In this document: one piece after another, positions 52,776-59,232 of the stretch
Layout: each line of letters opens with the position of its first letter
Position numbering within the stretch: position 1 is the stretch's first letter
Position numbers and translations under genes: made by a program
The notes under the pieces: generated by a model
What the model was told of the DNA's origin: nothing
Databases searched by the model: none
The model's input: the letters and a program-made list of their open reading frames with translations, nothing else
Source of the DNA: Bradyrhizobium sp. ISRA464
GTDB lineage: Bacteria; Pseudomonadota; Alphaproteobacteria; Rhizobiales; Xanthobacteraceae
Direction of reading: 5' to 3'
Length of the DNA stretch: 64,000 nt
NCBI RefSeq assembly: GCF_029910095.1
Contig: NZ_CP094526.1
Location: 6,076,001 to 6,140,000 of the forward strand

Positions 52776-55700
52776 TCAAAGCGCGAGCGTGAGATCGGTT
52801 AAGGGCACCGCCTGGCAGGCAAGGCATTGCCTCTCGCTTCCATCGACGGGACCGAGGTGCGTGAAGTCTCCGTCGACGACCTGCACCGCGCAGCTCTCGC
52901 ATTGACCGACGCGGCAGCCGCTTGGCAGCGCGACGCCGACCGCATTCGCGGCGTCGAGCAGCGTCCCCTGCTCCGGCCCCCAGGAAAAGCTCTGCTCGCT
53001 GTGGGCGATCCGGATGGTGCGCGGGACAAGATCGCTCGGGACAACCGGCGGCGACACGAAACTCTCGGCGAAGATGTCGAAGCGCGGCACGCCGAGCGCA
53101 GCCACTGCCTCGATCTGAGCCGTAACGAACTCCGGCGAGCCGCAGATGTAGACAAGCGGACGCCGCGCCGACAGCGGCTTGACCAGCTCAAGATCAAGAC
53201 GACCTGTGCGCAACGGACCGCAATCAACGTGATCCTGCGCAAGCGGCGCGGAATAGAACGTCACCCGCTTCAGCTCCGGCGTGGCATCCTCCAGCTCGGC
53301 AAGCCGTTGTGCGAAGGGATGCTCGCGGCTGGAGCGACAGCCGTGGAGCAGCAGGATCTCGGGAACGCGGTCCTGCCGCGCAACGCGCTGCAGCGTCTCG
53401 AGATGGCTCATGAACGGCGTGATGCCGATCCCCGCCGCGAGGAAGACAAGAGGCCGCGGCCCCTTCAAGGGCGGTGTGAAGATGCCAGCCGGCGGCTTCA
53501 ACACGATTTCGTCGCCGACGGCGAGACCATGCAGGCGATCCGGCATGAAGAACGGCGCGTCGCTGCTGCGCGTTTCGTCAACGAAGCGCCCTTTCACCGC
53601 GATCGAAAGGACGCCGGGCGTGTCGCCTGGCCCGGTCAGGGAATAGGCACGCCCCTCCCGAGAACCGGGCAGCGATGTCATGACGTGCTGGCCGGGCAAG
53701 AAATCCGGCAACGGACCGTTGTCATGCGGCAACAGGTCAAACGCCACAACATTGCCGGCTTCAGTGCGCCGGCCGCCGACCACGAACCGCCGTTGGCCGC
53801 TCCACACGCCGCGGCTTGCGATTGCGTCGCGCCTGATGTCGCAGACCGTCGCGCGCAGCGGAACGGAGCCGCTGACGGGATCGCGCGCATCGTCGTGCAG
53901 CACGGCGTTGATGTTGCGCGTGCCAGTGCCGGCCGCCGCGGAGCGATCGCGGCCAAGCGGCGGACAGTCCTCCCACCAGCCGAATTCGGCAACGACCACG
54001 CGCTCGTCGAGCGCCGCATTGAGACGCACCTTCAGGCGCACGGCGCCGCCGCGCGTCTGCACCACGGCCCAATCGCCCTCGACAAGCCCGCGCCGCGCGG
54101 CGAGCTGCGGACTGATCTCGACGGCGGGATCGGGTGACTTTCGCCGCAGCGAGGCGATGTGCCGATATGACGTGTGAACGAACCATCCGCTCTTGGCCGT
54201 GGTGAGCACGAGCGGATAGTGTTCGTCCGCCGCCGCGAACGGGCTGCCGGCGGGTTCGACATGATCGGGCAAGGGATCATAGCCGTGCCCGAGCATGAGC
54301 TCCGAATAGAGCTCGACGCGGCGTGTCGGCGTTGCAAAGCCCGTCACGGTCCCATCGTCCCGCGCCGCGGCGTATTTCTCGTCGCGGACGCTCTGCGGGA
54401 AGCGGCGTCCCTCGGGATGGCCGCGCAAGTCGTCGACGCCGATCCCAAGCGGCGCCAACTGGTAATTCCAGCCGGCCTTGATATCGCCTCCGAAGAACAG
54501 CTCATCCATCCCTAGCTTCAGCGCGAGCGCCGCTGCGATCTCGTAGTCGGCCTTCACGTCGCCGACCGGTTCGACCATGCGCGGGCGAAATTGCACGGTT
54601 TCGACCGCCTCCTGCGTGATTTCGAAGCCGATCTTGAGCGCATCGCGCTCCCACGGCGTGCTCGCCGGCAGAACGAAATCGGCGCTCTCCGCGGTCGGGT
54701 TCATGAACATGTCGATATGAACCTGGAATTCGAGCGCGTTCAGCGCTTCGCGGTTTCGTTCCGAATGCCCCTGCGAGACGACGAAATTGGTGCCGAAGGC
54801 GACCAGCGCGCGCACCCGGTAAGGCTCGCCATCGAGCGCGGCCCTGCTGAAATCCCGCGCCGTGATCCATCCTTTGGCCGGCGGGCCGAGCGGCAGTTCG
54901 GCAAGGCCAAGCGCCTTGGCCTGCTGCTCCGGCGGCAGGATGTTGTAGTCGTTGAGCGCGCGGGTCGGCGGCGGGACCGGCCAGCGATTGCCGCCCGGCC
55001 GATCGCAGGCGCCCGTCAATGCATAGAGCGTCGCGATCGCGCGCTCGATCCCGGTCGCGTTGGTGTGCTGGCCGACGCCGGTCCAGGAGTGGTAGGCGAG
55101 CCGTGGTCGACCAGCGAACAGCGCGTTGAACGCTTCGATGTCATCGATAGGAAGCCAGGTCAGCGCTGCCACACGCTCAGGCGTGTAATCGGCGACCCGC
55201 GCGGCCAGCAGTTCGTACGCCGTCGCTGCCGAGATCAGGCGGCCGTCGCGCCCGCGGATAGACAATGTTCCGCGCAGTTGACCGCCGGTCTCCGGCGCGT
55301 AACGGGTATCGCAGGGCACAGGTGAGCCCGCCGCATCCAGGCGAACGAAGTTGTCCGGCGCGCCATCCGACCACAGCGCGTCGGCGTGGAGAAAGCGTCC
55401 GGTCGCGCGATCAACCAGCAGAGGCCCGTTGGTCCATCCGTTGACGAATTCCGCGTCGTAAGCGCAGGTCGCGATGAGGTGACGGATCGCGCCCAGCGCC
55501 AATGCGGCATCGGCGCCCGGGCGGATGCGCAGCCAGAGATCCGCCTGCTCGCCCGACCCGTTCGGCTTGGGATCGACGACCACGACCTTTGCGCCGCGTC
55601 GCCGCGCGTCGGCGATCCGCGTCGCCTGGGCGAGCCAGGTGCGGGCCGGATTGTGGCCCCACAGCACGATCGCATCCGCATTGTCGTAATCGGGGAAGCC

Positions 55701-56018
55701 GATGCCCAGGCCGAAGGTCAGGGCATGGGCATAATCCTTGTGCCAGCCGCAGATCTCGACCGCGTAGATCAGGTTGGGACTGCCGAAGCCGCGGATGAAG
55801 CGCTTGACCCACTCGAAGCTGTCCACCATCGGCGTGCCGCTCGGCGTGGTGACGCCAAAGGCGACCGCTTCGGCGCCGCTCTGGGCACGGATGGTGCCGA
55901 GCCGCCCAGCGATCTCGGTCAGCGCCTGGTCCCAGGACACCTCGACCCAGCCGGGGTCGGCTGCATCGCGCGGGTTGGTGCGCTTGAGCGGGACTGTCAG
56001 GCGCCGCGGGCTCGCCAC
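52776..56018 (-). CDS. Molybdopterin oxidoreductase fused to a ferredoxin reductase-type module
   Basis: A 1080-residue fusion. Residues 1-560 form the Mo-bisMGD catalytic domain (GHNPARTWLAQATRIADARR; DFVLPASTPWERDALKIGFE) and 590-700 the dinucleotide-binding barrel. At 720-960 is an FAD/NAD reductase (LPGQHVMTSLPGSREGRAYS), and a plant-type 2Fe-2S domain with GCRVGQCESC and CLACQ closes the protein. The usual N-terminal 4Fe-4S part is readable upstream (to 56159) but has no start codon in this frame; see the separate entry. An NAD(P)H-linked molybdoenzyme, nitrate-reductase-like in layout; substrate unknown. Confidence 0.85.
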   Translation of the reverse strand: MASPRRLTVPLKRTNPRDAADPGWVEVSWDQALTEIAGRLGTIRAQSGAEAVAFGVTTPSGTPMVDSFEWVKRFIRGFGSPNLIYAVEICGWHKDYAHALTFGLGIGFPDYDNADAIVLWGHNPARTWLAQATRIADARRRGAKVVVVDPKPNGSGEQADLWLRIRPGADAALALGAIRHLIATCAYDAEFVNGWTNGPLLVDRATGRFLHADALWSDGAPDNFVRLDAAGSPVPCDTRYAPETGGQLRGTLSIRGRDGRLISAATAYELLAARVADYTPERVAALTWLPIDDIEAFNALFAGRPRLAYHSWTGVGQHTNATGIERAIATLYALTGACDRPGGNRWPVPPPTRALNDYNILPPEQQAKALGLAELPLGPPAKGWITARDFSRAALDGEPYRVRALVAFGTNFVVSQGHSERNREALNALEFQVHIDMFMNPTAESADFVLPASTPWERDALKIGFEITQEAVETVQFRPRMVEPVGDVKADYEIAAALALKLGMDELFFGGDIKAGWNYQLAPLGIGVDDLRGHPEGRRFPQSVRDEKYAAARDDGTVTGFATPTRRVELYSELMLGHGYDPLPDHVEPAGSPFAAADEHYPLVLTTAKSGWFVHTSYRHIASLRRKSPDPAVEISPQLAARRGLVEGDWAVVQTRGGAVRLKVRLNAALDERVVVAEFGWWEDCPPLGRDRSAAAGTGTRNINAVLHDDARDPVSGSVPLRATVCDIRRDAIASRGVWSGQRRFVVGGRRTEAGNVVAFDLLPHDNGPLPDFLPGQHVMTSLPGSREGRAYSLTGPGDTPGVLSIAVKGRFVDETRSSDAPFFMPDRLHGLAVGDEIVLKPPAGIFTPPLKGPRPLVFLAAGIGITPFMSHLETLQRVARQDRVPEILLLHGCRSSREHPFAQRLAELEDATPELKRVTFYSAPLAQDHVDCGPLRTGRLDLELVKPLSARRPLVYICGSPEFVTAQIEAVAALGVPRFDIFAESFVSPPVVPSDLVPRTIRIAHSEQSFSWGPEQGTLLDAANAVGVALPSGCRVGQCESCAVQVVDGDFTHLGPVDGSERQCLACQAVPLTDLTLAL

Positions 56019-56166
56019 GATTTCCGGCGCCGCACGCCCCTTTGCGCAGAGCGCGCCTCCGGTCGGATGGTTACTTAATACCTCTACACCGACAAGGCGC
56101 CCGTCCTCGACGACGCTGAGGGCACCGCAGCGCGAGCGACAAATAGCCGGGCAGCCGCTGTTTCAT
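56019..56166 (-). pseudogene. Out-of-frame N-terminus of the molybdopterin oxidoreductase
   Basis: In the frame of the large gene, the region reads CPAICRSRCGALSVVEDGRL, VGVEVLSNHPTGGALCAKGR and AAPEIV, with four cysteines arranged as a Mo-enzyme 4Fe-4S cluster. No ATG, GTG or TTG lies in frame before the TGA at about 56163. An ATG at 56166 (MKQRL) is one base out of phase; removing one base near codon 5 would give MKQRCPAIC. The gene is either frameshifted or the sequence has an error here. Confidence 0.65.
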
Positions 56167-56196
56167 CTTGGTCTCGCAATCCAGCGCGGGTCAATT

Positions 56197-56221
56197 GTAA
56201 CGCATCTTTGTAATGCGTTAC
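56197..56221. promoter_or_regulatory. Perfect palindromic operator candidate
   Basis: GTAACGCAT and ATGCGTTAC form a perfect 9-bp inverted repeat with a 7-bp spacer in the divergent region between the molybdoenzyme and the GntR-type gene. The size and symmetry fit a dimeric GntR/FCD regulator, so autoregulation and control of the molybdoenzyme are likely. Confidence 0.6.
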
Positions 56222-56324
56222 ACATTTACGTCACACACTACCAGCCTCGTCAAGACTAAGTAATAATCAGAGACGAATCGGAATTCCCAACGAGAGGCGG
56301 CCGCGACCACCCATAGACCAGAAT

Positions 56325-56993
56325 TTGCGAGAGCAGGTGCTGCAGCGCGTGCGCGCCGAGATCATTTCCGGGCAAAGTGCGCCCGGCACGATGTATTCGG
56401 TCCCTAGCTTGGCGGCGAGCCTCGGCGTCTCCTCGACGCCAGTGCGGGAGGCGCTGCTGGAGCTCAGCCGGGGCGGGCTGGTCGAGCCGATGCGCAATCG
56501 CGGCTTCAAGGTCGTGGAGCCGACGCTGACCGAGTTGCGCAACCTCTTCGACATGCGCGAGGTGCTGGAGCTGCACGCGGCCGCGCTGGTCGCCGCCAAT
56601 CCCCCGCAGGATCTACCCGCGGTGCGTGAGTGGGCCGACCAGATCGCGAAGGCCGTCGCGACCGACGACGTCCAGCTCTATCTGGAAGCCGACCGAAACT
56701 ATCATCGCGAGTTCATTGCGGCCGCCGGCAACGACTTGCTGACCGAGATGGTGATGGGCCTGCGCGACAAGATGCGGCTCTACGGCATCAGCTCGCGCGC
56801 CGGCCTGGAGCGGCAGCAGGCGTCGGTCCCCGAGCACTATCGGCTGATTGAGCTCGCCCTTGCCGGCGAGACCGAGGCGCTGACGACCCTGCTGAGGAGC
56901 CACATCCGGTCCTGGGAGCCGATCTTCGTCGACGCGCTGCTGCGTTCGAAGGAATACGCCCGCGAACCGCTGTTGAGACAGGCGCGCAGCTGA
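56325..56993 (+). CDS. GntR family regulator (FCD subgroup)
   Basis: A 222-residue regulator with an N-terminal winged helix (RAEIISGQSAPGTMYSVPSL, VSSTPVREALLELSRGGLVE) and a C-terminal all-helical FCD ligand domain (FDMREVLELHAAALVAAN; YLEADRNYHREFIAAAGND). The start is uncertain: TTG at 56325 is the first usable start in the frame, and residues just before it (RRPRPPIDQN) look protein-like, so the real start may be a rare codon upstream. Divergent from the molybdoenzyme gene and probably its regulator. Confidence 0.85.
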   Translation: MREQVLQRVRAEIISGQSAPGTMYSVPSLAASLGVSSTPVREALLELSRGGLVEPMRNRGFKVVEPTLTELRNLFDMREVLELHAAALVAANPPQDLPAVREWADQIAKAVATDDVQLYLEADRNYHREFIAAAGNDLLTEMVMGLRDKMRLYGISSRAGLERQQASVPEHYRLIELALAGETEALTTLLRSHIRSWEPIFVDALLRSKEYAREPLLRQARS

Positions 56994-57060
56994 CAACGGC
57001 GATCCGATGCCACCGCCAGCGCTCGCACGCCGCGACGGATCGTCGTGACCTTCGATCTGC
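56994..57060. other. Spacer between the GntR gene and the tRNA terminator
   Basis: A short non-coding stretch after the GntR stop. Nothing recognisable is seen in it. Confidence 0.3.
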
Positions 57061-57088
57061 GGAAAATAAAACAGGCCCTTGACGGGCC
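57061..57088 (-). terminator. Intrinsic terminator behind the tRNA-Lys fragment
   Basis: On the minus strand, GGCCC-GTCAA-GGGCC is followed by TGTTTTATTTT, a typical intrinsic terminator. It lies 12 bases beyond the CCA end of the tRNA-Lys fragment, so it is the original terminator of that tRNA gene. Confidence 0.75.
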
Positions 57089-57100
57089 ATCACTTGAGAG

Positions 57101-57147
57101 TGGTGGGCGCACCAGGGCTCGAACCTGGGACCCGCTGATTAAGAGTC
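57101..57147 (-). tRNA. tRNA-Lys(CTT) 3' fragment, attachment site of an integrated element
   Basis: The minus strand reads GACTCTTAATCAGCGGGTCC, then CAGGTTCGAGCCCTGG and TGCGCCCACCA. That is the anticodon loop, T arm and acceptor 3' strand with CCA of a bacterial tRNA-Lys(CTT). The 5' half (acceptor, D arm) is absent; the sequence beyond 57147 does not match. Such a 3' fragment is the att remnant left when a phage or integrative element integrates into a tRNA gene. Confidence 0.85.
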
Positions 57148-57349
57148 CTGCATTTATCCGCCTTATCAATTAGTTGGCAGCAAACCGACGGCCTGAGGGG
57201 CCATTGATTCGATTCGAGAAATTCGAACTCTTCAAACTATCGGAGCATCCGACCGCGCTGACATTTCAGACTAACGAGGATTACCGCCGCCCCCGGACAT
57301 GCCGCGGGGTGGGTAACTTAGGGGATCGGGTCTAAAGGTCATTCCTCGC
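57148..57349. other. Left end of the integrated element, non-coding
   Basis: About 200 bases directly inside the att site. No gene is seen. A short hairpin-like CGGCCTGAGGGGCC occurs near 57189. The integrase gene is not here, so it would have to be at the other end of the element. Confidence 0.4.
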
Positions 57350-57514
57350 CTACTTCTCTCTGCTGGCTTTTAGCCCGGCCTCGATCAGAGCCCGGATCGC
57401 GTCCGACAGGTTCGGGATGGGCCGCTGTTTCGCCCGCCACTTCTCAATGGCATCCAGCATCGTCTGATTGAACCCGATGATCTTCTTCACCGGGTAAAGC
57501 TCGGTACGCGGCAC
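57350..57514 (-). CDS. Small ribbon-helix-helix-like regulator
   Basis: A 54-residue protein starting with GTG after GGAGG, reading VPRTELYPVKKIIGFNQTML, DAIEKWRAKQRPIPNLSDAI and RALIEAGLKASREK. A short beta strand followed by two helices with a PNLSDAIRALIEAGL segment fits the ribbon-helix-helix fold of phage and plasmid repressors. It is divergent from the next gene and faces four GCATAT repeats, so it may repress both promoters. Confidence 0.65.
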   Translation of the reverse strand: MPRTELYPVKKIIGFNQTMLDAIEKWRAKQRPIPNLSDAIRALIEAGLKASREK

Positions 57515-57533
57515 TGCACCCTCCAAAAATATT

Positions 57534-57577
57534 TCGCATATATCGCATATGTCTTATTGACGCATATAGAGCATATA
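57534..57577. promoter_or_regulatory. Four GCATAT repeats between divergent phage genes
   Basis: GCATAT occurs at 57536, 57545, 57562 and 57571, giving two pairs with 9-base spacing separated by 17 bases. The AT-rich stretch lies in the divergent promoter region and is a plausible operator array for a small ribbon-helix-helix repressor. Confidence 0.55.
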
Positions 57578-57619
57578 TCTTATATTTCATTCGAGAGCAA
57601 GCCAACCCGGAGACAGCCA

Positions 57620-57880
57620 ATGCCCAAGCGCACCAAAGCCACCATCAAGGACACCCGCGCCCCGTTCGCGATCTTCCTCGATCAGCAGAGCATCGACGAA
57701 AACCTCCCCTGCGCGATCCGCGAAACGAAGATCATCGCCGACTATCGGAAGGACGGCGACGAAGCCTCGCTCTGGACCGCGCTGACAGAGTTGCAGTGGG
57801 ACTACGCATCCATTGAAGCCGTGATCGCGAACCGCTCCTACCAGCCGCGGACGATCTACGGTCTCGCCTCATCATTTTAA
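57620..57880 (+). CDS. Small hypothetical phage or element protein
   Basis: An 86-residue soluble protein beginning MPKRTKATIKDTRAPFAIFL, with an ATG preceded by CCGGAGACAG. No domain recognised. It is the first of a short run of plus-strand small genes inside the integrated element. Confidence 0.6.
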   Translation: MPKRTKATIKDTRAPFAIFLDQQSIDENLPCAIRETKIIADYRKDGDEASLWTALTELQWDYASIEAVIANRSYQPRTIYGLASSF

Positions 57881-57903
57881 GCCCTCAACCCGGAGTGACA
57901 GCC

Positions 57904-58056
57904 ATGCTGCGGCTTTCTCAGTTCATCAAAGACCCGATGGTCCGTGCAGCCTTCGAGCGTGCCGAGCGGGACAACCCGCCGGCTCCGGTGCAAACGCAGC
58001 GCCCTGCCCCGAAACTCAGTGGTGGCGAAGCTGTGCGGGTTCTGGAGGATGCTTAG
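57904..58056 (+). CDS. Very small hypothetical protein of the element
   Basis: A 50-residue protein reading MLRLSQFIKDPMVRAAFERA, ERDNPPAPVQTQRPAPKLSG and ending RVLEDA. CCCGGAGTGACAG gives a good ribosome site, and its spacing to the previous gene is 23 bases. The function is unknown. Confidence 0.55.
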   Translation: MLRLSQFIKDPMVRAAFERAERDNPPAPVQTQRPAPKLSGGEAVRVLEDA

Positions 58057-58088
58057 AGACTTGCCCCACCTCACACGGATGAACGACC

Positions 58089-58400
58089 ATGCCCAAACTC
58101 TACATCAAGGAATTCTCGAAGGTCCTGAACGGTGTCGGGGTCGAACCGGCCTATAATCAACCTCCGATCGAAATCGGCAGTGCGTCAAATGCGTCTGATG
58201 CACTGCAACTTGACACCGTGCTGGTTCGAATTTGGACCGACGTTGACTGCCACTTCGTCGTCGACTGTCCGACTGATGACAAAGATCCGATTGCAACGAT
58301 CAAAGATGCTCCGTTGACCGCCGGGAGTGAAGCGGCGTTCGCGATTTGGGAAGGCGGACTCAAGATCGCGGTCATCGCGAAGGACGGCCGGCTTTCTTGA
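58089..58400 (+). CDS. Small hypothetical phage protein
   Basis: A 103-residue soluble protein (MPKLYIKEFSKVLNGVGVEP) with beta-rich content, including DTVLVRIWTDVDCHFVVDCP. It resembles small phage proteins of unknown role that precede tail or head genes, but I do not recognise the family. Its 3' end overlaps that of the next minus-strand gene by 29 bases. Confidence 0.6.
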   Translation: MPKLYIKEFSKVLNGVGVEPAYNQPPIEIGSASNASDALQLDTVLVRIWTDVDCHFVVDCPTDDKDPIATIKDAPLTAGSEAAFAIWEGGLKIAVIAKDGRLS

Positions 58401-58773
58401 GCCGTCTTTTCTCTCTTTCGGCTCGTTCTTGCTCCACAAACTCGCGTCTCTTGGTCGTCAAATTGGCCAGTGCCTTGTCCAGAGCCATGTTGGCAATTCG
58501 CTCCCCGGTCAGTCCAAACGGCAACGGCGGCTCTGGTTGAGGCGCCTTCCAACCATCCATTGGATGCGGCTTGGGTTTCACGCGACACTTCTCGCGCATC
58601 TCGGCAATTGCTTTTAGGGAAACGTAGTCCTTGCCGGCAATTCGCTCCATAACCAGGCGACCTTTTTCGGCCTCGCGTCTCAAGCCAGCGGCAGTCATTC
58701 CGCCATTCGGGAACGCCAAGGCCGCGGCGTCCTTAAGTCGCAGCGGAGTGTCGTCGGTCCAGTCGATGGTCAT
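58372..58773 (-). CDS. Putative DNA-binding protein of the element
   Basis: A 133-residue basic protein: LRLKDAAALAFPNGGMTAAG followed by LRREAEKGRLVMERIAGKDY looks like a winged-helix/MerR-like DNA-binding motif, as in small phage or excisionase-type proteins, and the C-terminus is a charged coiled coil (RREFVEQERAEREKRRLKKA). ATG at 58773 is preferred over an upstream extension. It overlaps the next upstream gene by 4 bases, suggesting coupling. Confidence 0.65.
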   Translation of the reverse strand: MTIDWTDDTPLRLKDAAALAFPNGGMTAAGLRREAEKGRLVMERIAGKDYVSLKAIAEMREKCRVKPKPHPMDGWKAPQPEPPLPFGLTGERIANMALDKALANLTTKRREFVEQERAEREKRRLKKAGRPSR

Positions 58774-59064
58774 CGCGCGACCTTCCGGGTTGCGTATCGA
58801 CGCTCCCATTCCTCCTCAGCCGCTTGGGCTTTGCGCGCCGCATTTTCACGCTCCCACTTCTGCCAGGCTAATTCCGCTTCATCCGTAGCCGGTGACGCTA
58901 TCCCCGACGCTTTGTTGAGCGCCAGGTCGATCGCGTGGCGATCCCATCGACGTGTACCGGTGATTGGTGACGGCATGATTCCGGCCCCACTTGGAGAATG
59001 TCACCCTTGTAACGCCGCAATAAGCCGCGGCGTCGGCACCAGAAAGCAAACGGGGTTCTACCAT
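58770..59064 (-). pseudogene. Excisionase-like gene with a frameshift
   Basis: The N-terminal part (MVEPRLLSGADAAAYCGVTR, VTFSKWG) has the helix-turn-helix look of an excisionase or AlpA-like protein. One base out of phase the text continues GIMPSPITGTRRWDRHAIDL and ends TRKVAR at 58770. The two halves fit a single protein of about 97 residues broken by one base near 58990. Either the gene is inactive, the sequence has an error, or the downstream 68-residue piece is translated alone. Confidence 0.65.
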
Positions 59065-59232
59065 AGGGCGGCAACGTAACGCCGATTCGAAATCACGAAA
59101 AGTACTTATTTTACAGCGGTTTTGCTACGTTGATGTAGTTAGTCACCTCCAGGTAAAGTGCTTGCGCTCGCGTCGGGGTTGCGGGATGATGTGGCTTTAA
59201 ACCAAAGCCAATTTTCAACGCGAGTTCTCCAG
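59065..59232. other. Spacer upstream of the cargo gene
   Basis: About 170 bases with an AT-rich patch (AAGTACTTATTTTACAGCGG near 59099) that could be a promoter for the divergent genes. Nothing else is seen. Confidence 0.35.

Noticed and set aside
57101..57180. Complete tRNA-Lys gene
   Set aside because: The 5' acceptor strand and D arm are missing; only the part from the anticodon loop to CCA matches.
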